Shown: positions 43,440-54,107, numbered from the stretch's first letter. The stretch: 64,000 nucleotides of DNA from Bartonella sp. B1099 (GCF_944801835.1 NZ_CALYLN010000001.1:962001-1026000), one strand, 5' to 3'. Numbers and translations are program-made. Notes: a model not told the origin generated them from the letters alone.

Positions 43440-44300
43440 TATATGCGATGTTCGATCGTTTTGTGCTGGATAAGTACCGATAATACGCAATTCGGCGGAA
43501 AAGAAAGACAACTCTTCTAAGGCAAGTTTCATCATGGGATCTTCAGGATGTCCTTCAATGTCAACAAAGAATTGTGTTGCATTGAAGTTTCCACCAATTT
43601 GATAGCTTTCTAATTTTGTCATATTGATACCATTTGTTGCAAATCCTCCCATAGCCTTATAGAGAGCAGCGGGGACATTGCGCACTCGAAAAAGCAGACT
43701 GGTGATAATTTTTTCACCATTTGTAGGTTTGGGGATATATCGTTTGGATCGTGAAAGGATGACAAAACGGGTAATATTATGAGCGTTATCTTCAACATCT
43801 CTTTCAAGAATATCAAGCCCGTAGATTTCTGCTGCGATCAGAGGGGCTAAGGCTGCTTGTGAACGTTGAGCGCTTTTTTTAATAAATTTTGCAGCTCCAG
43901 CGGTGTCAGCAGAAACAACAGGTTTCCAACCATTTTTTCGTATGATTTTTCGACATTGTGCAAGGGCATGTATATGACTGTGGACGGTTTTAATTTCGTC
44001 ATGGGTAACGCCGGGCAAAACCATGAGTTGAAAATGGATAGGCAAAAAATATTCATCAATAATATAAAGTGATGATTGTGGTAAAAGATGATGAATATCT
44101 GCAACACGTCCAGCAAGAGTATTTTCAATAGGGATCATAGCAAGATCAGCTTTCCCATTTTCCACCAAATTAAGAGCGTCTTCAAAAGTAGCAGAGGGTA
44201 CAGCATCCATATTGGGGAACATATTGGAGCAAGCAATATGGGAATTAGCACCATATTCTCCTTGGAAAGAGATTTTATTGTTTTTTTTGAGTGTTTTCAT
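43437..44300 (-). CDS. pheA: Prephenate dehydratase
   Basis: This 287-residue monofunctional enzyme converts prephenate to phenylpyruvate for phenylalanine synthesis. The catalytic domain shows '[14 protein letters not shown]', '[19 protein letters not shown]' and the Thr-Arg-Phe motif 'NITRFVILS'. The C-terminal ACT regulatory domain has '[18 protein letters not shown]', where phenylalanine usually binds. No chorismate mutase domain is present. The start overlaps the kdsB stop by four bases, so the two are coupled. Confidence 0.95.
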   Translation of the reverse strand: MKTLKKNNKISFQGEYGANSHIACSNMFPNMDAVPSATFEDALNLVENGKADLAMIPIENTLAGRVADIHHLLPQSSLYIIDEYFLPIHFQLMVLPGVTHDEIKTVHSHIHALAQCRKIIRKNGWKPVVSADTAGAAKFIKKSAQRSQAALAPLIAAEIYGLDILERDVEDNAHNITRFVILSRSKRYIPKPTNGEKIITSLLFRVRNVPAALYKAMGGFATNGINMTKLESYQIGGNFNATQFFVDIEGHPEDPMMKLALEELSFFSAELRIIGTYPAQNDRTSHI

Positions 44301-45028
44301 GCTAAAATCTTACGTACTCTATCAAGATCACGTTGTGTGTCTACACTTAAAGGAATCGTATCGACTATTTCCACATCGATACGCATATTATGCTCTAAAG
44401 CCCGTAATTGTTCAAGTTTTTCACGCATCTCGAGTGTAGAGGGTTTGAATGATACAAATTTCTCAAGTGCTTCACGACGATAAGCGTATATTCCAATATG
44501 ATGATAAAGAGGACCCTCTCCATAAGGAGCTGTGGCGCGCGTAAAATAAAGAGCACGAATGCGATTTTGAGAAAGCGGTGTTCCAATGATTTTGACAATA
44601 TTGGGATCTCTTTTTTCATCTTCCTCAATGATTTGAGCCCCCAAGGTTGCGATATCAGTAAAGCTATTTTCTAAAGGGTGTAGTGCACTGATGATTTCAT
44701 GTGGCATGATCGTTGGGAGGTCCCCTTGTATATTTAAAATAGCATTGTAGCGTTGCTCAGGATCAATACGCATTAAAGCTTCATAAATACGATCAGATCC
44801 AGACTTATGATCACTTCGTGTTATGAGATATTCATGCCCATATTCTGCAACAACTTTGGCAATATCATTGTGATCTGTTGCAACGATTGTACGCCCTATT
44901 GCTGCTTTTTTGGCTTGTTCTGCGACATGAACAATCATCGGCTTTCCACCGATTTCAGCGAGAGCTTTTTGGGGAAGGCGGGTTGATCCTATACGGGCAG
45001 GAATAAGAATAATCGGTTCAAGAGCCAT
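44297..45028 (-). CDS. kdsB: 3-deoxy-manno-octulosonate cytidylyltransferase
   Basis: KdsB activates Kdo with CTP for lipopolysaccharide inner-core assembly. The 243-residue protein has '[20 protein letters not shown]' at the N-terminus, '[11 protein letters not shown]' as metal site and '[17 protein letters not shown]' near the C-terminus. The kdsB-pheA pair is conserved in Rhizobiales. It is divergent from the cytochrome c gene. Confidence 0.95.
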   Translation of the reverse strand: MALEPIILIPARIGSTRLPQKALAEIGGKPMIVHVAEQAKKAAIGRTIVATDHNDIAKVVAEYGHEYLITRSDHKSGSDRIYEALMRIDPEQRYNAILNIQGDLPTIMPHEIISALHPLENSFTDIATLGAQIIEEDEKRDPNIVKIIGTPLSQNRIRALYFTRATAPYGEGPLYHHIGIYAYRREALEKFVSFKPSTLEMREKLEQLRALEHNMRIDVEIVDTIPLSVDTQRDLDRVRKILA

Positions 45029-45133
45029 TACAAGGTTCCAAATGTCGTCTGTGATGCATTTTATGATGTTGTGTGTTACAAAGAAAAAGCCTATACTATA
45101 AATGGTAATGAAACCGTGAACATTTGAGTTTTT

Positions 45134-45697
45134 ATGAATCGCTCGAAAGTTATCTATTTTATTTGTGCGTGTTTATGTGTGCTGGTTATTGTTGTGGGAA
45201 TTTCCACAGTGAGTGATATCATTTACGATCATTCTCCATCAGCCCAAAATCACCACGCAGTTACCAAGAATGATACATTTAAAGAAAAACAAAAAGAATC
45301 TGACGTTACCATATCACTCAATAGCCGCCTTCAACAAGGCAATTTTGAAAATGGACGTAAAATTTTTCGTCAATGTGCCATATGCCATACTTCTGGGCGT
45401 AATCAAGCAGGGCGTGTTGGTCCAGTTCTTTGGGAAATTGTCAATCGTCCTTTGGCGTCAGCAGCAGGTTTTGCCTATTCACGGGCGTTGCGCGCACATT
45501 CTGATCAAAAATGGGATTTCGTAACGTTAGATCGTTATCTGCATTCTCCACGTAAAGCATTCCCTGGGACTACTATGTCTTTCCGTGGAATTAAAAATGA
45601 CCAAGATCGTGCTGATCTTTTGCTTTATTTACGCAGTTTATCCGATCATCCTGTTCCCATACCAACGGATAATGATAAAGTAAATGAGCCAAACTAA
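45134..45697 (+). CDS. Membrane-anchored c-type cytochrome
   Basis: This 187-residue class I cytochrome c has an uncleaved-looking N-terminal helix (residues ~7-28), a flexible linker, the haem motif 'CAICH' at residues 81-85 and the distal Met ligand in '[10 protein letters not shown]' (Met148). It resembles the CycM/c552 type that links the bc1 complex to cytochrome oxidase on the periplasmic face. No haem-assembly gene is nearby. Confidence 0.88.
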   Translation: MNRSKVIYFICACLCVLVIVVGISTVSDIIYDHSPSAQNHHAVTKNDTFKEKQKESDVTISLNSRLQQGNFENGRKIFRQCAICHTSGRNQAGRVGPVLWEIVNRPLASAAGFAYSRALRAHSDQKWDFVTLDRYLHSPRKAFPGTTMSFRGIKNDQDRADLLLYLRSLSDHPVPIPTDNDKVNEPN

Positions 45698-45885
45698 CTT
45701 ATACCATAATAGATGGTTCATTTTAGAAAGAAGGATGATTAGTTTTTTTGGTTATGATTTTAGTTTCAAGGTTTTATTGCAAGAGCTCTTATTGATATTT
45801 TGATAGGGAAAACGCCTCTCACGTAAAACAGAATACACTTAACGTTACCGATTCATCTGCTTGTTTTAAAAAGATCTTTTAAGAA

Positions 45886-46189
45886 ATGTGCTCTTTACGT
45901 TGTCATTTGCAGATTGGTTTTCAAGATCCGTTTGCTTCACTTTTTCCACATATGCTTATCTGTGAAATTATCACCGAAGGATTATCCATTCATGAACGAC
46001 AGCTTTCTGCTTTTGAATGCAATAAATCATTGTGTGGTTAAAGCTCTCCATGAGGTTTTATTTAATTCTTCTATAGACATCGATCCCCATGTGTTTTTCT
46101 TATGGACAGAGACAATCGATTGTTCAAGACATATCACGAGCGTCTTAAAAATGAGTAGGGATAACATCATGTTTTTCTGGGCTTTTTAA
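45886..46189 (+). other. Possible decayed gene in the cytochrome-MoeB spacer
   Basis: Two overlapping short frames have coding-like content. One is a 51-codon frame from the ATG at 45886 ('LQIGFQDPFASLFPHMLICE' within). The other is a 91-codon frame at 45914-46189 ('VKALHEVLFNSSIDIDPHVF' within). Joined near 46015-46040 they could be one gene broken by a frameshift. I do not recognise either part. The last 23 bases overlap the MoeB-like gene, which argues that the second frame is not intact. The rest of 45698-45885 shows nothing. Confidence 0.25.
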
Positions 46190-46961
46190 GAGCAATGGTA
46201 TTTTCTCTGGAATTTGATCGTTTATAGGTAATAACATGAAATTGCGCTAATAAGCCATTATAGAGAAGGATCTTTCCTACGAGTGGGTCTCCGATGTTTG
46301 TGATTATTTTAATGGCTTCCATTGCTTGTAGGGTTCCAATAACGCCGGGTAAAGCACCGATGATTCCAGCTTCAGCACATGTTGGGATCGTGTCGGGAGC
46401 AGGAGGGGTGGGGAATAAATCGCGATAGTGAGGGTTATTGTCTTTATACGGCATAAGGACGGTTAATGAGCCATTAAAACGTTCTACAGCGCCGCTTATT
46501 AAAGGCTTTTTGCATTGGGCTGCGTGATCAGCAAGAAGATAGCGTGTGGTAAAGTTATCACTTCCATCAACAATGATATGATAGGCATTGAGCAGTTTAT
46601 CCACATTACTTTTATCTAAGCGTAGGGTGTGTTTTTCAACCATAACATGGGGATTTATAGCTTTTATCGTGGTTTCAGCACTGTCTGTTTTGCTTTGGTT
46701 GATTGCATTGGTTTTATGAATAACTTGGCGTTGTAAATTGGAAAGTGAAACGGTGTCGTTATCGACAATTCCAAGAGTTCCAACACCTGCGGCAGCCAAA
46801 TAAGTTAAGACAGGTGCTCCAAGACCACCAGCACCCACAACAAGAACACGCGCTTGTTTGAGCTTTTGTTGTCCCGCACCACCAATCTCAGGCAAAATGA
46901 TGTGACGTGCATAGCGTTCGATTTCTTCGTTATTGAATTTTGTATCTGTTTCTTGTGTCAT
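46167..46961 (-). CDS. ThiF/MoeB/HesA family adenylyltransferase
   Basis: This 264-residue E1-like enzyme adenylates the C-terminus of a ubiquitin-like sulfur carrier (MoaD or ThiS). The nucleotide site is 'VVGAGGLGAPVLTYLAAAG', with 'DNDTVSLSNLQRQVIH' and 'DGSDNFTTRYLLADHA'. The 'PTCAEAGIIGALPGVIG' block is typical of MoeB/ThiF. There is no C-terminal rhodanese domain and only a single cysteine pair region, so zinc binding looks reduced. Whether it serves molybdopterin or thiamine synthesis cannot be decided, because no carrier gene is nearby. Confidence 0.88.
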   Translation of the reverse strand: MTQETDTKFNNEEIERYARHIILPEIGGAGQQKLKQARVLVVGAGGLGAPVLTYLAAAGVGTLGIVDNDTVSLSNLQRQVIHKTNAINQSKTDSAETTIKAINPHVMVEKHTLRLDKSNVDKLLNAYHIIVDGSDNFTTRYLLADHAAQCKKPLISGAVERFNGSLTVLMPYKDNNPHYRDLFPTPPAPDTIPTCAEAGIIGALPGVIGTLQAMEAIKIITNIGDPLVGKILLYNGLLAQFHVITYKRSNSRENTIALKKPRKT

Positions 46962-47048
46962 GAAATTTCTCTTGTCATCATTATTTTATTGTTTACTAAG
47001 TTTATGGAGCATAGACCAGTCTGCTTTTAGGATAGGGAGGATTTATTG

Positions 47049-47987
47049 ATGAAAATTGCTATTCAGATGGATCATATTTCAACCGTTCGGATTCAAGGAG
47101 ATACGACATTTGCTCTCGCTTTAGCAGCGCAAGAACGTGGACACTCTCTCTTTCATTATACACCAGATCGTTTATCTCTGTGCGATGATTATGTGATTGC
47201 ACGGCTAGAGTCATTGATTGTCCGTGATGAAGAGGGAAACCACTATCAGTTAGGAAAGCCTGTTCGTACGGAATTAAGAGATATGGATGTGGTTCTTTTG
47301 CGCCAAGATCCGCCTTTTGATCTCAATTATATCACCACGACACATTTATTAGAACGTATTCATCCGCAAACACTTGTTGTGAATGATCCGGTATGGGTCC
47401 GCAACAGTCCAGAGAAAATTTTTGTAACAGAATTTTCTGATTTGATGCCTGAAACGTTAATTACCAAAGATATTGAAGAAATAACTGCTTTTAGAGAGAC
47501 ATTTGGCGATATTATTGTGAAACCACTTTATGGGAATGGGGGCGCTGGTGTTTTTTATTTAAAACAAGATGATCGCAATTTAGCATCGTTGTTGGAAATG
47601 TTTGCAGACATTTATCGCGAACCTTTTATTGTTCAGCGTTATTTAGAGGCTGTACGAAAAGGAGATAAACGGATTATTTTGCTTGATGGTACGCCTGTTG
47701 GAGCCATTAATCGAATTCCGACAAAAACAGATGTGCGTTCTAACATGCATGTTGGAGGTCGTGCGGAAAATGTTGCGTTAACAAAACGTGATTATGAAAT
47801 TTGTGAACGCATTGGTCCAGCCTTAAAGGAACGTGGTCTTCTTTTTGTGGGGATTGATGTGATTGGAGATTATATAACAGAAATCAATGTAACGTCTCCT
47901 ACGGGAATTCGTGAAATTAAACACTTCTGCGGTACAGATATTGCACATCTGTTTTGGGATGTTGTTGAGTTCAAACGTTCAAATTAA
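47049..47987 (+). CDS. gshB: Glutathione synthetase
   Basis: GshB joins gamma-glutamylcysteine and glycine using ATP. The 312-residue ATP-grasp enzyme has '[20 protein letters not shown]' at the start, the ATP-binding '[18 protein letters not shown]', and the metal-binding '[16 protein letters not shown]'. A TTG at 47046 is in frame, but the ATG at 47049 is better placed after GGGAGG. The gene stands alone before the pst operon. Confidence 0.95.
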   Translation: MKIAIQMDHISTVRIQGDTTFALALAAQERGHSLFHYTPDRLSLCDDYVIARLESLIVRDEEGNHYQLGKPVRTELRDMDVVLLRQDPPFDLNYITTTHLLERIHPQTLVVNDPVWVRNSPEKIFVTEFSDLMPETLITKDIEEITAFRETFGDIIVKPLYGNGGAGVFYLKQDDRNLASLLEMFADIYREPFIVQRYLEAVRKGDKRIILLDGTPVGAINRIPTKTDVRSNMHVGGRAENVALTKRDYEICERIGPALKERGLLFVGIDVIGDYITEINVTSPTGIREIKHFCGTDIAHLFWDVVEFKRSN

Positions 47988-48079
47988 TTTATACAGGATT
48001 CAATCATGGTTTTTGTTAAAAAAATGATCCATGTTGTTTTTTATATTTGTTATGTTGCAAATGTGAACTAGAATGAGCG

Positions 48080-48115
48080 TATAATATAAATTAAGAGGCT
48101 TTATCCTCGATTTTT
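48080..48115 (+). promoter_or_regulatory. Candidate pst promoter -10 and leader hairpin
   Basis: A perfect TATAAT (48080-48085) lies about 45 bases before pstS, with no good -35 at normal spacing, as expected for an activator-dependent promoter. A small GAGG/CCTC hairpin followed by GATTTTT (48095-48113) lies between it and the ATG. A clear PhoB box was not recognised by eye. Confidence 0.4.
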
Positions 48116-48128
48116 AGGGAGTTTATAG

Positions 48129-49175
48129 ATGAGCAGAGTCTTATCAATTGGAGTGGGGTTGGTTTTTGCGTTACTGCTGTCAGCAAATATAGGCAATGCG
48201 CGTGATCAAATACAGATTACTGGTTCATCTACAGTTTTACCTTATCAAAAGATTGTTGCTGAGACCTTTGGAGAAATTTATCCCCATTTTAAGGTTCCTG
48301 TTATCGAATCGGGTGGAACAGGAGCGGGAATTAAGGAATTTTGCCGTGGTATTGGGGAGAACACCGTTGATATTGTGAATGCTTCGCGGGCAATGAAATC
48401 GAGTGAATTACAGTCTTGTTTTGAGGCTGGTGTGAAAGATATTGAGCAAATACGCATTGGGTATGATGGCATTGTTTTTGCAACAGATATTAAAGGTCCT
48501 GATTGGAAATTACAACCGATAGATGTTTATAAAGCCCTTGCAGCTCGCGTTATTATAGACGGGAAGTTGCAGCCCAATCATGTTTTAAAATGGAGTGCCG
48601 TCAATAGTGCCCTTCCTGATTGGACGATAGCAGCCTATATTCCTGGAGAGAAGCATGGAACACGTGAAGTTTTTGAGGAAAAATTACTTGCTGTGGGCTG
48701 TAAAGAGAGTGGTGCCGTTGAGGTGATGAAGGTGTTAGGGATGGATGATAAGGAAATACACGCTGCTTGTATTGCGGTCCGTAAGGATGGAAAAGCGGTT
48801 GATATTGATGGTGATTATTCTGAAACATTTGCGCGTCTAACATCGAATAAAACAGGGATTGGTATTTTTGGTTTGTCTTTTTATCAAAATAATGCTGATA
48901 GGTTAAAGGTTGCCGATATTAATGGTTTTGCGCCAACAGTTGAGACAATTTCTAGTGGACAATATCCAGTTTCTCGTCCACTTTTTTTCTATATTAAGAA
49001 AGCACATTTAGATATTGTTCCAGGTTTGCGAGAGTATGTTGATTTTTTCCTTTCTGAACAAATGATTGGTCCAGATAGCCCTTTAGCTGAATATGGTTTG
49101 ATTGTTGCTCCTGAAAAGGAACGCCAAGCACAGCGTTCTGATTTTTCTGCTGGTCGAGTCATGATGTTGAAATAA
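48129..49175 (+). CDS. pstS: Phosphate ABC transporter substrate-binding protein PstS
   Basis: PstS captures phosphate in the periplasm for the PstCAB importer. A signal peptide ends near 'SANIGNARD' (residue ~25). The phosphate-binding signature 'ITGSSTVLPYQKIVAE' begins the mature protein, with 'ESGGTGAGIKEFC' and 'GTREVFEEKL' forming the site. The 348-residue form with several cysteines matches the alphaproteobacterial group. It heads the pstSCAB-phoU operon. Confidence 0.95.
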   Translation: MSRVLSIGVGLVFALLLSANIGNARDQIQITGSSTVLPYQKIVAETFGEIYPHFKVPVIESGGTGAGIKEFCRGIGENTVDIVNASRAMKSSELQSCFEAGVKDIEQIRIGYDGIVFATDIKGPDWKLQPIDVYKALAARVIIDGKLQPNHVLKWSAVNSALPDWTIAAYIPGEKHGTREVFEEKLLAVGCKESGAVEVMKVLGMDDKEIHAACIAVRKDGKAVDIDGDYSETFARLTSNKTGIGIFGLSFYQNNADRLKVADINGFAPTVETISSGQYPVSRPLFFYIKKAHLDIVPGLREYVDFFLSEQMIGPDSPLAEYGLIVAPEKERQAQRSDFSAGRVMMLK

Positions 49176-49237
49176 TTTATCGCCGTTCCAGAATTAAGAG
49201 TTTTCGGTGCTATTTTTTATAAAAACTGAAAGATAAA

Positions 49238-50698
49238 ATGCGCATTTCCTTCATTGTTTTTTTGTTATTTCTTTTTGGATTTTGTGGCTTTTGTATTTCT
49301 TACATGCGAGCACGTACTTTTGAATACAAACAACATAAGATGCATTCTCGTGCGTATTATTATGGCTGGTGGACTTTTTTGATTACTGTTATTCCAGCTT
49401 TTATTTTTTTAATTTTGTGGGATGCTGGGAGTACAATTTATTTAGAATATAATGCCTCTCGAGAGTTTGGGGTGTATAGTACGCATATAACAGAACCTGT
49501 CAATCATGATCTAGTTTGGGAGATTCTTCGAAATCTCGTCAAAATGATGCATCGCTTTGAAGGGGATCTATCCACCGCTTCTTATAAGGAAGTGCAGACA
49601 CAATTACTTGCAAAAGGATTGATGTTGTCTCATGAAGTATCGGATGATGTGTTCAAAATAGCGCGGTCATGGATGCTTTCTTCTGAAAAGCTTCAATTTA
49701 TTGGTCATGGTTTCCTTTTTGCTATTGCCTCCTTTGGTTTTATCTGTGGAATAATACAAATTGCGCCTCATCAACGTGCGCGCAATAAAGTTGAATCTTT
49801 AATTATTATTGGATTGGCTTGTGCTTCTATCGTTGCAGTCTTGACGACAATAGCCATTGCATTGTCTCTGTTCTTTCAGACAATAAGCTTTTTTCAGTCA
49901 GTATCCTTTTCAAATTTCTTTTTAGGAACGGTTTGGGATCCGCGTTTTTCCGTGAGTGGTGCAAGCGATGAAGCTGGACAATTTGGTTTAATACCGCTCC
50001 TTGCTGGTACGCTTTATATTGCCTTTGTCGCCATGCTTTTTGCTGTACCTATAGGCCTATTTTCAGCTCTTTATATGGCCGAATATGCTTCTGCGCGATT
50101 GCGAGCAATTGTAAAACCATTATTAGAAGTTCTTGCTGGCATTCCAACCATTGTTTATGGTTTTTTTGCTTTAAAGGTTGTTGGACCATTTTTACGAGAT
50201 CTGTCTGTTTCTCTTTCAGGTGGGGGTGGTTTTATTATGGCACAAAGTGTTTTGACTGCTGGCGTTGTGATGGGAATTATGTTGATTCCTTTTGTTTCTT
50301 CTTTGTCGGATGATATTATTACGGCTGTTCCACGCATTTTACGTGAAGGTTCTTATGGTTTAGGTGCAACGCAATCTGAAACAATTAAAAAAGTCGTTAT
50401 ACCCGCAGCACTTCCAGGGATTATGGGGGCTATTTTGTTGACGGCATCACGTGCAATTGGGGAAACAATGATTGTGGTTTTGGCGGCAGGCGTTGCAGCA
50501 AACTTAACACTCAATCCTTTTGAAGCAATGACCACCATGACGGTTAAGATTGTTAATCAATTGACCGGTGATTTTGAGTTTAATTCTCCACAAACTTTGG
50601 TGGCTTTTGCTTTGGGAATGACACTCTTTGTGATGACACTCTTGATGAATATTCTAGCTCTTTATATTGTGCGTAGATATCGGGAACAATATGAATGA
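49238..50698 (+). CDS. pstC: Phosphate ABC transporter permease PstC
   Basis: This 486-residue inner-membrane permease is longer than the enteric PstC because of an N-terminal extension of about 180 residues with extra membrane helices, a form seen in alphaproteobacteria. The C-terminal half carries the ABC permease fold with 'LLAGTLYIAFVAMLFAVPIG' and the coupling motif region 'EGSYGLGATQSETIKKVVIP'. Its stop overlaps the pstA start by four bases. Confidence 0.94.
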   Translation: MRISFIVFLLFLFGFCGFCISYMRARTFEYKQHKMHSRAYYYGWWTFLITVIPAFIFLILWDAGSTIYLEYNASREFGVYSTHITEPVNHDLVWEILRNLVKMMHRFEGDLSTASYKEVQTQLLAKGLMLSHEVSDDVFKIARSWMLSSEKLQFIGHGFLFAIASFGFICGIIQIAPHQRARNKVESLIIIGLACASIVAVLTTIAIALSLFFQTISFFQSVSFSNFFLGTVWDPRFSVSGASDEAGQFGLIPLLAGTLYIAFVAMLFAVPIGLFSALYMAEYASARLRAIVKPLLEVLAGIPTIVYGFFALKVVGPFLRDLSVSLSGGGGFIMAQSVLTAGVVMGIMLIPFVSSLSDDIITAVPRILREGSYGLGATQSETIKKVVIPAALPGIMGAILLTASRAIGETMIVVLAAGVAANLTLNPFEAMTTMTVKIVNQLTGDFEFNSPQTLVAFALGMTLFVMTLLMNILALYIVRRYREQYE

Positions 50699-51984
50699 AA
50701 GAAGATTTTTTTCCTCGTCGCAATATTAGCCTTAAGCGTCGCTATAGAGCTGAACGTCGTTTTCGTGCCTATGGTTTGATTGCTATTTTTATTGGTTTGT
50801 TTTTTTTATTTGCGCTTTTATGGTCGATCATGAGTCAAGGCTATACAGCTTTTTTTCAAAGTGAAATGACATTATCGATTTATTTAGATGAAAAGGTTAT
50901 TGATCCAAGTGGTCAACGTCAAACAAAACCACAAGTTCTCATAACAGCGAATTATCCGCTTCTTGTACGCAATGCTTTAGCAAAAAAACTTGAAGTCAAT
51001 CAAAATGATCACACCTCTCTGCGGGACATTAACCGTATGTTTTCAAGTGGTGTGCGTGTTCAACTGCGTGAAATGGTGACAAAAAATCCAAAACTGATTG
51101 GCACAAAGCAAAAAATCAAAGTTTTGGCAGCCGCGGATATTGATTCTGCTTATAAGGGGCAGATTGATCTGCATGTAGCAGAAAAAAATCGCAAAGTTTC
51201 TAATCGACAAGTAGAATGGATAAAGCGTTTAGCGCATGATGGTACGCTTTATAAAGCATTTAATATTGGTTTTTTTACATTTGGCGCTTCAAGCCGCCCT
51301 GAGACTGCGGGATTAGCTGTTGGGATCATTGGTTCTCTTTATATGATCGGCATCGTTTTATTGGTTTCACTGCCGATAGGCATAGCAACGGCTCTTTATC
51401 TAGAAGAATATGCACGCAAAAATAAATTTACAGATTTTATTGAGGTTAATATCAATAACCTTGCTGCTGTTCCTTCGATTGTCTTTGGTCTTTTAGGACT
51501 TGCAGTTTTTGTTAATTTTTTAGGATTACCACGTTCAGCCTCTTTTGTTGGTGGTCTTGTTTTAGCGCTCATGACTCTTCCTACGATCATTATTGCAACA
51601 CGTTCTGCTTTGCGTGCTGTTCCTCTTTCTATTCGTGCGGCAGCTTTAGGATTGGGGGCATCAAAAACACAAATGATTTTTCATCATGTTGTTCCTTTAG
51701 CGGCGCCTGGTATTTTGACTGGTACGATTATTGGAGTCGCTCAGGCTTTGGGTGAAACAGCACCTTTGCTTTTGATTGGAATGGTTGCTTTTGTTGTTAA
51801 TACTCCTATGACTCCCATGGATCCAGCAACAGCTTTGCCTGTTCAAATTTTTATGTGGGCGGGTGAAGCAGAGCGCGCTTTTGTTGAAAAGACATCGGGG
51901 GCTATTATTGTCTTAATGATTTTTCTAGCGATCATGAATATTTCTGCGGTTTTTTTACGTCGACGATTTGAACGCCGCCAGTAA
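50695..51984 (+). CDS. pstA: Phosphate ABC transporter permease PstA
   Basis: This 429-residue permease partners PstC. After a first membrane helix (residues ~25-45) comes the extra N-terminal domain (DUF3333-like) typical of alphaproteobacterial PstA, then the permease fold with 'GIIGSLYMIGIVLLVSLPIG' and the coupling loop 'RAAALGLGASKTQMIFHHVV'. The start overlaps pstC by four bases, and pstB follows after about 50 bases. Confidence 0.94.
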   Translation: MKEDFFPRRNISLKRRYRAERRFRAYGLIAIFIGLFFLFALLWSIMSQGYTAFFQSEMTLSIYLDEKVIDPSGQRQTKPQVLITANYPLLVRNALAKKLEVNQNDHTSLRDINRMFSSGVRVQLREMVTKNPKLIGTKQKIKVLAAADIDSAYKGQIDLHVAEKNRKVSNRQVEWIKRLAHDGTLYKAFNIGFFTFGASSRPETAGLAVGIIGSLYMIGIVLLVSLPIGIATALYLEEYARKNKFTDFIEVNINNLAAVPSIVFGLLGLAVFVNFLGLPRSASFVGGLVLALMTLPTIIIATRSALRAVPLSIRAAALGLGASKTQMIFHHVVPLAAPGILTGTIIGVAQALGETAPLLLIGMVAFVVNTPMTPMDPATALPVQIFMWAGEAERAFVEKTSGAIIVLMIFLAIMNISAVFLRRRFERRQ

Positions 51985-52035
51985 TTTAAATAAAATAATA
52001 ACTTTGATAAGATTTTTGTAAGGTGAGTTTTTGTT

Positions 52036-52794
52036 ATGAAGATTAAAATGCGTGGTCAGGATGTGAAGGTTTCTTATGGAGACAAGGAAGCACTTCATGG
52101 TATTACTCTTGATATTCCTGAACATCAAGTCACTGCTTTGATTGGTCCCTCAGGATGTGGAAAATCGACTTTTTTGCGTTGTTTTAACCGTATGAATGAT
52201 ACGATTGAAGGGGCTAAAATAACGGGTCTTATCACTTTAGATGGGGAGAATATTTATGACCAGAGAATTGATGTTGTAGAATTACGGGCCCGTGTTGGAA
52301 TGGTTTTTCAAAAGCCTAGTCCTTTTCCAAAGTCTATATTTGAAAATGTTGCCTATGGTCCGCGCATTCATGGTTTGGTGAAAACGCGTTCTGAATTGCA
52401 TGATGTGGTTGAAAAGAGTTTGATGCAGGCTGGTTTGTTTGAAGAAGTAAAAGACCGTCTTCATGATCTTGGAACAAGTTTATCGGGAGGACAACAACAG
52501 CGTTTGTGTATTGCGCGTGCCATTGCAGTTAGTCCCGAAGTTATTTTGATGGATGAGCCTTGCTCAGCTCTTGACCCCATTGCGACGGCTCGGATTGAAG
52601 AACTTATCGATGCGTTACGGCAAAATTACACAATTGTTATCGTAACACATTCCATGCAACAGGCGGCACGTGTTTCTCAATATACGGCCATGTTTCATTT
52701 AGGGCATTTAGTTGAAGTTGGTGCAACTGAAATGATCTTCACTTCACCAAAAGAACAACGGACGCAAGATTATATTACGGGGCGTTTTGGATAG
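52036..52794 (+). CDS. pstB: Phosphate ABC transporter ATP-binding protein PstB
   Basis: PstB powers phosphate import. The 252-residue ATPase has Walker A '[17 protein letters not shown]', the ABC signature '[16 protein letters not shown]', Walker B '[13 protein letters not shown]' and the switch histidine in '[12 protein letters not shown]'. An AAGGTGAG ribosome site precedes the ATG. It is of standard length and lies immediately upstream of phoU. Confidence 0.97.
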   Translation: MKIKMRGQDVKVSYGDKEALHGITLDIPEHQVTALIGPSGCGKSTFLRCFNRMNDTIEGAKITGLITLDGENIYDQRIDVVELRARVGMVFQKPSPFPKSIFENVAYGPRIHGLVKTRSELHDVVEKSLMQAGLFEEVKDRLHDLGTSLSGGQQQRLCIARAIAVSPEVILMDEPCSALDPIATARIEELIDALRQNYTIVIVTHSMQQAARVSQYTAMFHLGHLVEVGATEMIFTSPKEQRTQDYITGRFG

Positions 52795-52815
52795 GTGAAT
52801 TGAGGAGTATAAGAT

Positions 52816-53538
52816 ATGTCTATGAACCATACTGTTCGTTCTTATGATGCAGAACTAAAATATCTAAAAGCAAGGATTACAGAAATGGGGCGCCATGCGG
52901 AAAGAATGATTGAACGTTCTGTTTCATCGGTTGTCTGTAGTGATCTTCAACTTGCAACGGTAGTGATTGCCGATGATGTGTTTTTAGATGAAGCAGAACG
53001 TGATATTGATGAAAAAGCGGTCGCTATTATTTGCAAGCGTCAACCAATGGCTGTAGATTTGCGTGAAATTATTGGAGCCATTCGTATTTCTTCTGATCTT
53101 GAGCGGATTGGAGATATGGCCAAAAACATTGCTAAGAGGACTGTTGCCCTTTCAGAAATACGTCAATCCGCCTCCTTTTATCATGGGCTTGAAACAATTA
53201 CAGCCTTAGCGCTCAATCAATTAAAAGAAGTCTTAGATGCTTATACGAGTCGTCGATTAGAGCGTGTTGACGCTGTGCGTGAGCGCGATGAGAAGATTGA
53301 TGCTTTGTATACTTCTCTTTTTCGTGAACTTTTGACATATATGATGGAAGATATGCGCAATATTACGGTTTGTACGCACTTGCTGTTTTGTTTAAAGAAT
53401 ATTGAACGAATTGGTGATCATGTTACCAATATCGCTGAAATGTTGCATTATATCATAACGGGGTATCATATGTCTTCTGATCGTCCTCGCGATGACCTTA
53501 CCTATAAAGTTGGCGTAGGTGAGAAGAAAAGAGATTAA
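52816..53538 (+). CDS. phoU: Phosphate signalling complex protein PhoU
   Basis: PhoU links PstSCAB to the PhoR sensor kinase and restrains phosphate uptake when phosphate is plentiful. The 240-residue protein has two three-helix repeats with metal-binding acidic motifs such as 'SSDLERIGDMAKNIAKR' and 'LKNIERIGDHVTNIAEML'. It ends the operon. phoB and phoR are not in the window; phoB often follows phoU in Rhizobiales, but here a gene-free stretch follows. Confidence 0.96.
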   Translation: MSMNHTVRSYDAELKYLKARITEMGRHAERMIERSVSSVVCSDLQLATVVIADDVFLDEAERDIDEKAVAIICKRQPMAVDLREIIGAIRISSDLERIGDMAKNIAKRTVALSEIRQSASFYHGLETITALALNQLKEVLDAYTSRRLERVDAVRERDEKIDALYTSLFRELLTYMMEDMRNITVCTHLLFCLKNIERIGDHVTNIAEMLHYIITGYHMSSDRPRDDLTYKVGVGEKKRD

Positions 53539-54107
53539 AAGTTGCTTGTAGATACATTGAGCATTTTCTTACAATACAGAAGCTTTAGAAAGAACATCAA
53601 TAAGGATATAGTAACCATATGATGAAAAAGCATACAGAAGCACCAAAGAGTTTTTTAGGCTAACATGGCAGATTATTAACTCTTAATTTGACATTTTTAT
53701 ATATTGGATGATACCATCACTTGAATTATGGCCGGAGGGGGATTTTCTTTCTGATCATTTTGTTAAGATCTATATTATAAGGGGTATCTATATTATTTTT
53801 TCAATATTGACGCAAAGAGTTTTAATATCCCAGTTTTTTCGTATGTAGAATGAGTGATCATATTATTTTATTGTGATTGAAATGTGTGGGGTGTTAGAGG
53901 CTTATATTGTTCCATGAGAAGCGACAATATTGATCTATAAATTTAAGAGTATTTTATTTTTTATTTCGCATAGATAGTTTTTGATTACCATTTGTATTAA
54001 AATTTTACTGAGTGGTAACAATTAGCTGTATACTTTATTGAGAGATACATTTAAAGCTCATTTCAAAATTTGAATGGCTCAAAGATTATAGGAATGTGTT
54101 GCCTAAG
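53539..54107. other. Spacer after phoU without recognisable genes
   Basis: The stretch is AT-rich with no frame of note. No clear Rho-independent terminator for the pst operon was found. A GTG at 54096 is in frame with the next gene, but the ATG at 54108 is preferred. Confidence 0.35.
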
